This document shows, piece by piece, positions 51,853 through 60,524 of a stretch of 64,000 nt of DNA. Under the pieces are notes generated by a model. The model was not told where the DNA came from and did no database searches. It saw only the letters and a program-made list of their open reading frames with translations. How positions within the stretch are numbered: the stretch's first letter is position 1; the number at the start of each line of letters is the position of its first letter. This DNA comes from Hyphomicrobiales bacterium (lineage in GTDB: Bacteria > Pseudomonadota > Alphaproteobacteria > Rhizobiales > Rhizobiaceae), in NCBI GenBank assembly GCA_900473915.1, contig UCNG01000007.1:184254-248253 (forward strand), given 5' to 3'. A program made the position numbers and the translations under genes.

Positions 51853-53088
51853 ATGATCGGTAATGATCTCGACAATCCGACAACCCCAAATTACGATTTG
51901 CGCATGAAGCAACCGGTTCGACAACGCGCTGTCTTCTTCATTGGCGGCTATGATCCGAAAACGCCGGAGGCGTTTTTTGGACGATTGAACAGAGAAATCA
52001 AACGGTTCGAAGCTCTCTGGAACGTTCGTTCCGACGTTTCGGATATCAGCGTATCGCCGGATGGCGAGATAGGCTCCGTCTCAATCAAGACGGCACCCGG
52101 CGACAATGGCTGGGCCACCGAAACGGACTTCAATTTTCTCGTTCTGGACAGAATCGTACTGGCGGATTTCGACCGTCCGCTCCCGGTCAGGCTGGCCAAA
52201 TATCTTGTCGCCTTCGGCGATTTCGTCATCACCGGCACTGCGTTTCGCTTCTTTGCCAGGGCATGGCGGTTCGGGCTTTATTTCCTCTACCCGTTTCTCA
52301 TGCTCGCCCTGTTCGCGGTGGCGGGCTATGCGGCGGCGCGGGCGACTGCTCACTGGCTTGGCGCCTTGAGCTGGCTCGTCGGGCTTGCGGTTTTTTCGGC
52401 GGCACTCGCGATTCTGGGCAAAAGATGGTCCACCAACCATCTGATGGACCTGTGGTCGTTCTCGCTCAATTTCATTCGCGGGCGGCGGCGGGATGCAGAA
52501 TCCCTGATGCAGCGCTTTGCCGCCGGTATCGTCCAACGCACCGCCGCGAAACAGTATGACGAGGTCATTCTGATCGGCCACAGCACCGGCGGCATGCTGA
52601 TGCTGGACGTTGCCGCGCGCTGCCTTGCCATCGATCCGCAATTCAGCCGCCATGCGCCGAAGGTGACGGTCCTCACGCTTGGCTCGACCGCGCTCAAGGC
52701 AGGCTATCATCCGGCGGGCGGACATTTTCGCGAAGGCGTGCAGCGGCTGGTGGACGATGGCAAAATCGACTGGGTGGAAATCCAGTGCCTGACCGATGCG
52801 ATCAATTTCTACAAGACCGATCCCGTGGCCGAGATGGGCTTGAGGCGGGAGCCGCAACGAGCCTTTCCCGTCACCCGGACAGTGCGCATGAAGGAAATGT
52901 TGCAGCCGGAAATCTACAAGCGCGTGAAGCGGAACCTTTTTCGCGTGCATTATCAATATGTATTCGGAAATACGAAGCCCTATTGGTATGATTTCTTTCA
53001 GATCTGCTGCGGGCCGATTTCGCTCCGCGAACGGACGGATGACCGCATCATCGGTGCCCAGCCAAGGAAGGAAACTGTTGCCGAATGA
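51853..53088 (+). CDS. Membrane-anchored alpha/beta hydrolase-like protein
   Basis: The 411-residue protein has two hydrophobic segments (about residues 140-160 and 170-195) and a C-terminal hydrolase-like region with the nucleophile motif LIGHSTGGML near residue 241. FFIGGYDPKTPEAFF near the N-terminus is shared with other uncharacterised alphaproteobacterial proteins of this type. Start is uncertain: the ATG at 51853 is directly after GGGGG; another at 51904 has no clear ribosome site. It overlaps the next gene by four bases. Substrate unknown. Confidence 0.7.
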   Translation: MIGNDLDNPTTPNYDLRMKQPVRQRAVFFIGGYDPKTPEAFFGRLNREIKRFEALWNVRSDVSDISVSPDGEIGSVSIKTAPGDNGWATETDFNFLVLDRIVLADFDRPLPVRLAKYLVAFGDFVITGTAFRFFARAWRFGLYFLYPFLMLALFAVAGYAAARATAHWLGALSWLVGLAVFSAALAILGKRWSTNHLMDLWSFSLNFIRGRRRDAESLMQRFAAGIVQRTAAKQYDEVILIGHSTGGMLMLDVAARCLAIDPQFSRHAPKVTVLTLGSTALKAGYHPAGGHFREGVQRLVDDGKIDWVEIQCLTDAINFYKTDPVAEMGLRREPQRAFPVTRTVRMKEMLQPEIYKRVKRNLFRVHYQYVFGNTKPYWYDFFQICCGPISLRERTDDRIIGAQPRKETVAE

Positions 53089-53672
53089 CACCGACACTGG
53101 CCGCAATCGTCTGGGGAATCGGGCTTGTCGCCTGGGTCGTTATCCGCATTCCGCACCAGCGGCGCGCACGCAAGATCAAGGTTGCAAACGATGCGAAGAC
53201 GCTGGCTGACCGGCTGGCGCTGGGTGCGGCGACGGCGGGCCTGTCGTTGATCCCCATCGTCTATGTCGCGACCGGCGTTCCCGCCTTTGCCGATTATGCT
53301 TTCCAGCCGTGGCTGGCCTGGATCGGGGTAATTGTCGAGATCGCCTTCCTCTGGCTTTTTTATGCAAGCCATCGCCAATTGGGCAAGAACTGGTCGGTCT
53401 CGCTTGAAATCCGCCGCGAGCACAAGCTGGTGACCGACGGGCTTTACAAATATGTCCGCCATCCGATGTATCTGTCGTTCTGGCTGTGGGCGATTGCGCA
53501 ATTCTGCCTGCTGCCGAACTGGTTTGCCGGGCTGGCCGGGATTGTCGGCGTCGCCATCCTCTATTTCTATCGGGTCGGCCATGAGGAGGCGATGATGCGG
53601 GCGGCCTTTGGCGCGTCCTATGACGATTATGCGCGCCGCACGGGCCGCGTCATTCCAAAACTCAAGTTCTAG
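53085..53672 (+). CDS. Isoprenylcysteine carboxyl methyltransferase (ICMT)-family membrane protein
   Basis: The 195-residue protein has about five hydrophobic segments and the ICMT/PEMT signature near the C-terminus: LVTDGLYKYVRHPMYLSFWL and HEEAMMRAAFGASYDDYARR. Such bacterial proteins are SAM-dependent methyltransferases of small or lipid substrates, mostly uncharacterised. The ATG overlaps the stop of the hydrolase gene (ATGA), so the two are coupled. Confidence 0.85.
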   Translation: MTPTLAAIVWGIGLVAWVVIRIPHQRRARKIKVANDAKTLADRLALGAATAGLSLIPIVYVATGVPAFADYAFQPWLAWIGVIVEIAFLWLFYASHRQLGKNWSVSLEIRREHKLVTDGLYKYVRHPMYLSFWLWAIAQFCLLPNWFAGLAGIVGVAILYFYRVGHEEAMMRAAFGASYDDYARRTGRVIPKLKF

Positions 53673-53675
53673 TGA

Positions 53676-53755
53676 TTTGGCTGAAACGGATCGGCGCTCT
53701 AAATAGCTGTTTCGTTGCCCCTCGTTCGAAAGTCATTTTTCGAACGCGCCCCAAC
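53676..53755. repeat. Composite intergenic palindrome
   Basis: Bases about 53684-53703 (AAACGGATCGGCGCTCTAA) match the right half of the 17.92-kb palindrome. Next to it CGTTCGAAA-GTCATT-TTTCGAACG at 53723-53746 forms a hairpin. It lies immediately after the ICMT-family gene. Confidence 0.6.
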
Positions 53756-53767
53756 AGGTAGTCGAAG

Positions 53768-54403
53768 ATGGTTTCAAAGCCCGATCGTTTGCATTCGAAA
53801 ATCATGACCCGCCGCAGCCTGATCTTTGCAGGAGCGGCTCTTGCGCTTTATGGCGGCGCAGCGCAGGCGGCGCCCAAAACACCTTCCAGAAAGTCCTCGC
53901 GGGCGGATGTCTATCTTCTGCGCGGGTTCGGGGACATTTTCTCCACCGGCATTGACGAGATCGGCAGGCAATTGCAGGCCAATGGCGTCGATGCGCATGT
54001 CGAAAGCCATCAGGCATGGCGTTTTGTGCTGAACCGGATACTTGCCGACCAGCGCGAGAACCCGCGCGCGCCCGTGGTTCTGATTGGCCATTCGCTTGGC
54101 GCCAATGCTGTCATCGACATTGCGGCCGCTCTTGAAAAAAAGGGCATTCGCGTCGCCTATATGGCGACCTTTGCCGCCACAGCGCCTGCCCCTTTGCCAG
54201 GCAATATCAGGCGTGTCGTGAATTTCTATTTCAAGCAGCATGGATGGGGGCTGCCGTTGACCGCCGGCCCGCGCTTCAGGGGAAGCCTCGACAATCGCGA
54301 TTTCTCGGGCATGAAGGATATCGGTCATTTCAACATCGAGAAGCAGCGCCCGCTTCAGGATGAAGTGGTTCGCAATGTGCTGAGTATCGTACGTGCCAGA
54401 TGA
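53768..54403 (+). CDS. Exported alpha/beta hydrolase (lipase-like)
   Basis: The 211-residue protein has an N-terminal twin-arginine-like signal (MTRRSLIFAGAALALYGGAA from residue 13). The mature part has GFGDIFSTGIDEIG near residue 53 and the nucleophile motif LIGHSLGANAVIDIA near 105, with a likely catalytic His in KDIGHFNIEK near 188. It is probably a periplasmic thioesterase or lipase-type enzyme with unknown substrate. The start may be the ATG at 53768 or 53804. It converges on the selC gene. Confidence 0.75.
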   Translation: MVSKPDRLHSKIMTRRSLIFAGAALALYGGAAQAAPKTPSRKSSRADVYLLRGFGDIFSTGIDEIGRQLQANGVDAHVESHQAWRFVLNRILADQRENPRAPVVLIGHSLGANAVIDIAAALEKKGIRVAYMATFAATAPAPLPGNIRRVVNFYFKQHGWGLPLTAGPRFRGSLDNRDFSGMKDIGHFNIEKQRPLQDEVVRNVLSIVRAR

Positions 54404-54417
54404 TCGGAAAAGCCGAT

Positions 54418-54513
54418 TGGCGGAAGAGAATGGGAGTCGAACCCACCAAAGACCGTCTATCGGCCCCTCCCGGATTTGAAGTCCGGACGCCCCACCAGGA
54501 ACGCGTCTCTTCC
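54418..54513 (-). tRNA. selC: tRNA-Sec (UCA)
   Basis: This 96-base gene has an 8-bp acceptor stem (GGAAGAGA with TCTCTTCC), anticodon TCA in the loop CTTCAAA, a long variable arm and a T-loop with GGTTCGACT; the CCA end is encoded. It reads in-frame UGA as selenocysteine. Its 5' end directly abuts the selB stop codon (54514-54516), so it must be cut out of the sel mRNA by RNase P. Confidence 0.97.
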
Positions 54514-56475
54514 TTATATCGCTGCTTCAGCAGATGCAGTTTGAGCGAAATCGCCGAACAAGTCCAGCTTGCGGCGGTTAAGGCGGCGCATGTCTCCACG
54601 CCTTATCGTGACGCTGTTGCGGTCGAAGAATTCCAATATCTGGATTGCCACCTTGCGGCCGCTATCGACCCGGTCACGAAAGCGCGCCGCGATGAACCAG
54701 CCGCTGTCGAAGGCCGCATCCATATCCGACAATATGCCGATCATTTCGGCAATCGTCGCTCGCAGGAAGAAGTGGTCGTGCGCCACTTCATGCACCCGGC
54801 CCATGCGCCCGGCGAGCTTGAGCAGGCGGCGAATATCTTCCTCCCGCTCGTCGAGGACACCCGCAATATCGCGCACGCGCGGCGGACGGAAACGGGCGTC
54901 GCCGCCAAGCAGCGGCGCAATGCACTGCCAGAGCGCCTCGTCGGCATCGCTCATCGTCACTTCATGATCGCGGAGGCGCAGCCACGCACCGTCCAGCCTT
55001 ATCAAATCCACTTCCACAAGCGCGGCAATGGCGGCGCGAAAAGCCGGTGCGGGCAAGCGCGGTTTCAACAGCAGGCGCAGCCGTTCGACACCCATGCCGA
55101 TCAGGTCCGGATTTTCCGCATGAAAAACGCCAAGGCGCGCCAGAATATCCTCACGCAGCGCATTCCACCGCTCCGGCAACAGCAAGAGCACGGAATTCGG
55201 CTGCGGCAGCATCACGGCATCGAGCGCTTGCGCCAGACCTTGCGGATCGTCGGCCAAGGCGCGGTCGCGCAGGAATGCCGCCGCATCAAGATAATAAGGC
55301 TCGACCGACAGCAATGCGCGTGCCGCTTCCACAGGGTCGTCGATGGAATGAGCGTCGAGTTGAGCCATGCGCTCCGGGCTGCGGCGCTTGCGCTGCGGCG
55401 GGCGCAAATCCAGAAATCGACCGCCGCCGATGGTGCGTTGTGCAGAAACATCCCGGATGACGAAACGATCCCCCGCCGCCGCCGCAATGGGGCGATCCAG
55501 CACCAGTTGCACCCGTTCTTGCGCGCCGGGCCGCAGCTCCTCATCCCGCAGAAGCACGATGCGCGCCCCGACCTCGGCTGCGGCATGATGCAGGCGAACC
55601 GGAAACCACTGGCCGACCGTTTTTTTCTCCGAAGGCAGGATTTGCAGCGATGCATCGATGCGGTCCGCGGGGCGGTGAAGGCCGGGCGACACCAGCATGT
55701 CGCCGCGATGCACCGCCTCTTTCGTTATGCCCTCGCCCGCCAGATTGAGCGCGCAGCGATCACCCGCCTCGGCAGTTTCGCTTGACCTGTTCTGCGCATG
55801 GATGGTGCGGACACGCGCTTCCCTGCCGGACGGGCTGATGAGCAGATGCTCACCAGCCGCAACCTTGCCGGAAAGCACCGTGCCGGTGACCACGGTTCCA
55901 GCGCCCTTGAGCGTGAAGGAACGGTCCACGGCAAGACGAAAACGCCCGTTTACCCGGCGCCCGCCAAATGCATGCGCTTCGTTTTCCAGCAAGGTCCTGA
56001 GTTCGTCGATCCCGGCCCCGGAAACAGTGGAGACCGCCAGGACAGGAATATCGGCCAGTCCCGTCAGCGCCAGTTCATTGCGGATGGCAATTTCGACTTC
56101 TGCGAGGCGTTCCGGCTCAGCAAGATCGGATTTGGTGATGACGGCGACGCCGCGCCGGATGCCGAGCAGATTGACGATTGCCAGATGTTCCCGCGTTTGC
56201 GGCATGATCCCGTCATCGGCGGCGACAACCAGCATGACGAAATCGATGCTCGCAGCCCCGGCGAGCATCGTATGCACGAATTTTTCATGCCCCGGCACGT
56301 CGACAAAGCCGAGAGTATGCTTTTCATCGCCGGAGAGAGGCAGATAAGCAAAGCCGAGATCGATGGAAATTCCGCGTTCTTTTTCTTCTTTCAGCCGATC
56401 CGTATCGACCTTGGTCAGCGCGCGCACCAGCGCGGTCTTGCCATGATCGATATGTCCCGCCGTTCCGACGATCAT
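54514..56475 (-). CDS. selB: Selenocysteine-specific elongation factor SelB
   Basis: SelB carries Sec-tRNA to the ribosome and recognises the SECIS hairpin. The 653-residue protein has an EF-Tu-like GTPase ([17 protein letters not shown] at residues 4-20; DVPGHEKF near 59; TKSDLAEP near 113) and C-terminal winged-helix domains from about residue 400. It overlaps selA by four bases and its stop adjoins the tRNA-Sec gene. Confidence 0.96.
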   Translation of the reverse strand: MIVGTAGHIDHGKTALVRALTKVDTDRLKEEKERGISIDLGFAYLPLSGDEKHTLGFVDVPGHEKFVHTMLAGAASIDFVMLVVAADDGIMPQTREHLAIVNLLGIRRGVAVITKSDLAEPERLAEVEIAIRNELALTGLADIPVLAVSTVSGAGIDELRTLLENEAHAFGGRRVNGRFRLAVDRSFTLKGAGTVVTGTVLSGKVAAGEHLLISPSGREARVRTIHAQNRSSETAEAGDRCALNLAGEGITKEAVHRGDMLVSPGLHRPADRIDASLQILPSEKKTVGQWFPVRLHHAAAEVGARIVLLRDEELRPGAQERVQLVLDRPIAAAAGDRFVIRDVSAQRTIGGGRFLDLRPPQRKRRSPERMAQLDAHSIDDPVEAARALLSVEPYYLDAAAFLRDRALADDPQGLAQALDAVMLPQPNSVLLLLPERWNALREDILARLGVFHAENPDLIGMGVERLRLLLKPRLPAPAFRAAIAALVEVDLIRLDGAWLRLRDHEVTMSDADEALWQCIAPLLGGDARFRPPRVRDIAGVLDEREEDIRRLLKLAGRMGRVHEVAHDHFFLRATIAEMIGILSDMDAAFDSGWFIAARFRDRVDSGRKVAIQILEFFDRNSVTIRRGDMRRLNRRKLDLFGDFAQTASAEAAI

Positions 56476-57875
56476 GAGCGGCGCGCCGCAAGAGACGACA
56501 GATTGTGCAGAAAGCCGTCTTCATCCTCAAGGCAGCGCAGATCGAGCACGAAGGCACCCTTTTCGATCCGCCCGATGACGGGCAGAGGCAAAGCGCGCAA
56601 TGAACTGGCAAGCGCTGTCAGCGCCGTGCCGCTGCCATCCTTCGGCACAATCGACAATCCGGCGCTTGGAACCGTTGAAAGCGGCAATGCGCCGGAGCCG
56701 ATCTGGCTGGCGCAATCCGTCACCGCCACGATGAAAGCCGGGCCAAGCGCTCTTACAAGCTCCGGCTTGAGCCTTGCCGCCTGCGCGGCGATTTCCGGCT
56801 GCGGGCGCGCGAGATAGCGGATGGTCGGCAGCTTTTCGGAAAGCCGTTCCGGGTTGCGATAAAGTTTCAGCGTCGCTTCGAGGGCCGCCAGCCTGATCTT
56901 GTCGACCCGCAAGGCGCGCTTCATCGGGTTCTTGTTGATGCGCGCAATCAGGTCACGCCGCCCGACGATGAACCCCGCCTGCGGTCCGCCCAGAAGCTTA
57001 TCGCCGGAAAAGGTGACGATATCCGCGCCTTCGGCAACCGCCTCACGCACTGTCGGCTCATGGGCGAGGCCGAAAGCAGCCAGATCGGCAAGCGTGCCGG
57101 AGCCCAGATCATTGACCAGCGGCACGCCCTTGCCTCGCGCGATTGCCGCCAGTTCCGGTGCCGTGACTTCCCGCGTGAAACCTTCGATGCGGTAATTGGA
57201 GGTATGGACCTTCAGCACAAGGCCGGTATCCGGGTTGATTGCATTCTCGTAATCGCGCGGATGGGTGCGGTTGGTGGTGCCGACTTCGACAAGCCGCGTC
57301 CCGGCGCGGGTCATGATGTCCGGCATGCGGAACGCGCCGCCGATCTCGATCAGTTCGCCACGCGACACAATGGCTTCCTTGCCCGCGGCAAGGCTGTTCA
57401 GCGCCAGAAGCACGGCGGCGGCATTGTTGTTGACGACGGTTGCGTCTTCCGCGCCTGTGAGTTCGCAGACAAGCGCGCGCAAATGGTCGTCGCGCTCGCC
57501 ACGCGACCCGGACACCAGATCAAACTCAAGCGAAACCGCCTGCCGCATCGCTTGCGTGGCGGCCTCGATTGCGGCATCGGCAAGGATAGCGCGACCCAGA
57601 TTAGTGTGCAGAACGGTTCCCGTCAGGTTGAACAGCGGGCGCAGGCTCGACTGCCCGGATGCTGCAAGCAGATGGAGAACCCGTTCCGCCAGATGCGTAT
57701 TGCTGGAGAGCGAAGCACCGGATTTCACCGCCTCGCGCTCGTCGTGCAGAACCTTGCGGACGACCTCCGCCAGCGATGCGTGGCCAAAATTCTCCGAGGC
57801 CCCGGCAAGTTCGGGCATGTGCAGGATGGCGTCCACAGACGGCAGATGACGCAGTGACGTCTTGATCTGGTCCAT
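56472..57875 (-). CDS. selA: L-seryl-tRNA(Sec) selenium transferase SelA
   Basis: SelA is the PLP enzyme that converts Ser-tRNA(Sec) to Sec-tRNA(Sec) with selenophosphate. The 467-residue protein has the PLP lysine in [13 protein letters not shown] near residue 293 and the family N-terminus [13 protein letters not shown]. It starts 6 bases after fdhE and overlaps selB by four bases. selD, which makes selenophosphate, is not in the window. Confidence 0.96.
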   Translation of the reverse strand: MDQIKTSLRHLPSVDAILHMPELAGASENFGHASLAEVVRKVLHDEREAVKSGASLSSNTHLAERVLHLLAASGQSSLRPLFNLTGTVLHTNLGRAILADAAIEAATQAMRQAVSLEFDLVSGSRGERDDHLRALVCELTGAEDATVVNNNAAAVLLALNSLAAGKEAIVSRGELIEIGGAFRMPDIMTRAGTRLVEVGTTNRTHPRDYENAINPDTGLVLKVHTSNYRIEGFTREVTAPELAAIARGKGVPLVNDLGSGTLADLAAFGLAHEPTVREAVAEGADIVTFSGDKLLGGPQAGFIVGRRDLIARINKNPMKRALRVDKIRLAALEATLKLYRNPERLSEKLPTIRYLARPQPEIAAQAARLKPELVRALGPAFIVAVTDCASQIGSGALPLSTVPSAGLSIVPKDGSGTALTALASSLRALPLPVIGRIEKGAFVLDLRCLEDEDGFLHNLSSLAARRS

Positions 57876-57881
57876 GCTGCC

Positions 57882-58793
57882 TCACAATCCGGCAAGAAGC
57901 GGGGAGAAGCCACCTCGCCTGTAAGGCGTCTCGCGCATCAGCATATCGAGACCGAGGCTTGCAACATCGTCCGCCACCGGATCGGCATCCGCCGACAGAT
58001 GCTGGTAGATGATCTTGACCCAGTTTTGGCATTCATCGCAGGTTTCGGCCTTGATGATGCCGCCGCCTTCTTCAACGTGCCTGTAGCCAATGCCCTTTGT
58101 GGAACCGCAGCACACGCATTTGACCCGCACATAATGCCAGAGCGTATTGCACACGGAACAGGAGCAGAAGCGCGCGCCATGCGCACCGAGCCAGCCGACG
58201 ACCATCGAGCTTGACGGCATGCTGCCGCAAGACGGGCAGACGCCATCGGCGACCGGCTTCACCGATTTGGCGTCGAGCGCCGAGGCAAGCCGCGTGAAAT
58301 GGAGCTGCAATCCCGCCCAGATATAAATATGTTCGGCAATCGCCTGCGGCGGCAGAACACCGGCGAAAAGCGCCTCGATCATCCGGCGGCGCTCATCAGT
58401 GCTGCTTTGCGCCACACGCTCCAGCGCATCGGCGGCATCCTGCGGCTTGGCGATTGTGTCGGCGCGCGCGAAAAGCCGGTCGAAGATGGTGTCGAGCGCC
58501 TCGTCCGATAGGACATCCGCACGATCGATCGACGGCATGCCGAACTCGCGTCCCCGGTCGTTCTCCTGGAGCGCAACGACAGGACCGAGACCAGCCTCGA
58601 TTTCTGACTGCGCCTCGCTCAGATCGGCGATGAATTCCAGATAGGGTTTCAGCGGGCTGACCGAGGCCAGAAGACGCAGGCGCTCCGCTCGTCTGGCGAA
58701 AAGTGCGCCGGGGTCCGGCAATTGCACGAAGGGTGGGGCCGATATTTCGCCGATGACCGTCGGGTCCGGCACCAGATCTTTCTTGCCTGCCAT
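57882..58793 (-). CDS. fdhE: Formate dehydrogenase accessory protein FdhE
   Basis: FdhE is a cytoplasmic, rubredoxin-like iron-binding protein needed for activity of respiratory formate dehydrogenases. The 303-residue protein shows four CXXC-type pairs in the C-terminal half: CPSCGSM, CSCSVC, CVCCGS and CDEC. The ATG at 58793 follows GGAGTGAC. It lies between the formate dehydrogenase subunits and selA. Confidence 0.94.
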   Translation of the reverse strand: MAGKKDLVPDPTVIGEISAPPFVQLPDPGALFARRAERLRLLASVSPLKPYLEFIADLSEAQSEIEAGLGPVVALQENDRGREFGMPSIDRADVLSDEALDTIFDRLFARADTIAKPQDAADALERVAQSSTDERRRMIEALFAGVLPPQAIAEHIYIWAGLQLHFTRLASALDAKSVKPVADGVCPSCGSMPSSSMVVGWLGAHGARFCSCSVCNTLWHYVRVKCVCCGSTKGIGYRHVEEGGGIIKAETCDECQNWVKIIYQHLSADADPVADDVASLGLDMLMRETPYRRGGFSPLLAGL

Positions 58794-58866
58794 GTCACTC
58801 CTCACGAACCCAACGGGCCACGTGGACCACTGAATATGGTCGCCCTCAAATGACGACCGCGTAAGT

Positions 58867-59574
58867 TCAGGCGGCAGGCTTGCTGCCGCCCTGTTTCACT
58901 TTCTGCTTCGATGCCAGTTCGCGCAACCATTTGCGGTGGTGCCGCCATGCCCAGCCGCCGCTCACCGTGCCCCGCGTCATGGCACGGATGGTGCCCTTCA
59001 CCCAGATCGCGGCATAGACATGCACGATCCAGACGCAGATCGCCGCCACAGCCGCCATGGAGTGAACAAACAAGGCCCATCGCTGCTGGTTGATGCTGGT
59101 ATAAGACCCGAAATATTCGTTCCAGATCATCAGTCCGGAACCGATCAGGATGATAATCAGGAGCGACATGGACCAGAAAACCAGCTTCTGACCGGCATTA
59201 TATTTGCCGACTTCGGGCAGTTTTTCCTCATTGCCGGCAATCACGTCATTGGCCTGCGCCAGCCACTGGCTGTCTTCGCGCTTCCATAGATTGGCGCTCC
59301 AGAAGCGCAGGAAAAGCCCTAGGAAACTGAAGAACAGGACAACGCCGATCCATGGATGGATGGCGCGTGTCCATTGTCCGCCGCCGAACAGCCCCGACAG
59401 GAAAAACAGCGACGGATGAAACATGGCAAGGCCGGAGAGTGCCAGAAGCACGAGGCTGATGGCGGTGATCCAGTGGTTGAGGCGCGCGCCGCCGGAATAG
59501 CGATGCACCCGGACCGGCTTGCCGGGCTCTATGCCGTCGCCGCGTTCAACATCCTTGAAATCGGTCCTGCTCAT
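58867..59574 (-). CDS. fdoI: Formate dehydrogenase gamma subunit (cytochrome b556)
   Basis: The 235-residue membrane subunit binds two hemes b and passes electrons from the beta subunit to quinone. Four hydrophobic segments are seen, with histidines at [10 protein letters not shown] near residue 32, [10 protein letters not shown] near 88, and [20 protein letters not shown] near 167. The start overlaps the beta subunit stop by four bases. Symbol by analogy with fdoGHI. Confidence 0.92.
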   Translation of the reverse strand: MSRTDFKDVERGDGIEPGKPVRVHRYSGGARLNHWITAISLVLLALSGLAMFHPSLFFLSGLFGGGQWTRAIHPWIGVVLFFSFLGLFLRFWSANLWKREDSQWLAQANDVIAGNEEKLPEVGKYNAGQKLVFWSMSLLIIILIGSGLMIWNEYFGSYTSINQQRWALFVHSMAAVAAICVWIVHVYAAIWVKGTIRAMTRGTVSGGWAWRHHRKWLRELASKQKVKQGGSKPAA

Positions 59575-60512
59575 GAGCTTTTTTCTCCCGTGAGCTTTTC
59601 GGCCTGTTCCTCGTCATGCTCCGTCACGACATTCGGCCCCTTGAAGATATAATGCAACAGACCCGCCGCCGCGGCCAGCCCCATTGCCGCCATGCCCGCA
59701 TATTTGGACACGCCCTTCCACGCCTCGACAACCGGGCTGATGCGCGGATTGTTCGGCAGGTTGGCATAGATTTCAGGCTTGTCGGCATGATGCAGCACAT
59801 ACATGACATGCGTGCCGCCAACGCCCGGCGGATCGTAAAGCCCGGCATTTTCAAAGCCGCGCGATTTCAGGTCCTTGATGCGGCCGTCGGCCCATTCCTT
59901 CATCTCGTCCTTGGTGCCATAGACGATGGCCTGCGTCGGGCAGGCCTTGGCGCAGGCCGGCCCTTGCCCCACCGCGATGCGGTCGGAACAGAGCGTGCAT
60001 TTATAGGCCTTGTTCGTCACCGGCGAAATGCGCGGAATGTCGAACGGACAGCCCTTGATGCAATAGCCGCAGCCGATGCAGTTCTCATGGATGAAATCGA
60101 CGATGCCATTGGAATATTGCACGATTGCGCCCGGCGCCGGGCAGGCCTTGAGACAGCCGGGGTCCTCGCAATGCATGCAGCCATCCTTGCGGATCAGCCA
60201 TTCCAGATTGCCGGTATCGGGATTGTCCCACTCGGTAAAGCGCATCAGCGTGAAGGTATCGGGCGTCAGGTCGTGCGGATTGTCATAGACGCCGACATTG
60301 ACGCCCACTTCCTCATGCGTGTCGTTCCATTCGGCGCAGGCCGACTGGCAGGCCTTGCAACCGATGCATTTCGACACGTCGATGAGCTTCGCCACTTCGG
60401 TCTGGCGCTCCGCTGGCGGCGTCACGTTCGACGCCGACCGCCTGATGAGGTCCTTGTCACCGAAACGCGGCTGTTGCGGCGTGAGATCGGGATTGGGAAC
60501 GGGTGGAAACAT
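59571..60512 (-). CDS. fdoH: Formate dehydrogenase beta subunit (4x 4Fe-4S)
   Basis: The 313-residue ferredoxin-type subunit moves electrons across the periplasmic side. Four cysteine groups appear: [11 protein letters not shown] near residue 50, [13 protein letters not shown] near 112, [11 protein letters not shown] near 143 and CTLCSDR with CAKACP after it. A single C-terminal membrane helix ([17 protein letters not shown]) is present near residue 275. It begins 12 bases after the alpha subunit gene. Confidence 0.94.
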   Translation of the reverse strand: MFPPVPNPDLTPQQPRFGDKDLIRRSASNVTPPAERQTEVAKLIDVSKCIGCKACQSACAEWNDTHEEVGVNVGVYDNPHDLTPDTFTLMRFTEWDNPDTGNLEWLIRKDGCMHCEDPGCLKACPAPGAIVQYSNGIVDFIHENCIGCGYCIKGCPFDIPRISPVTNKAYKCTLCSDRIAVGQGPACAKACPTQAIVYGTKDEMKEWADGRIKDLKSRGFENAGLYDPPGVGGTHVMYVLHHADKPEIYANLPNNPRISPVVEAWKGVSKYAGMAAMGLAAAAGLLHYIFKGPNVVTEHDEEQAEKLTGEKSS

Positions 60513-60524
60513 CTCTAATCCCTC

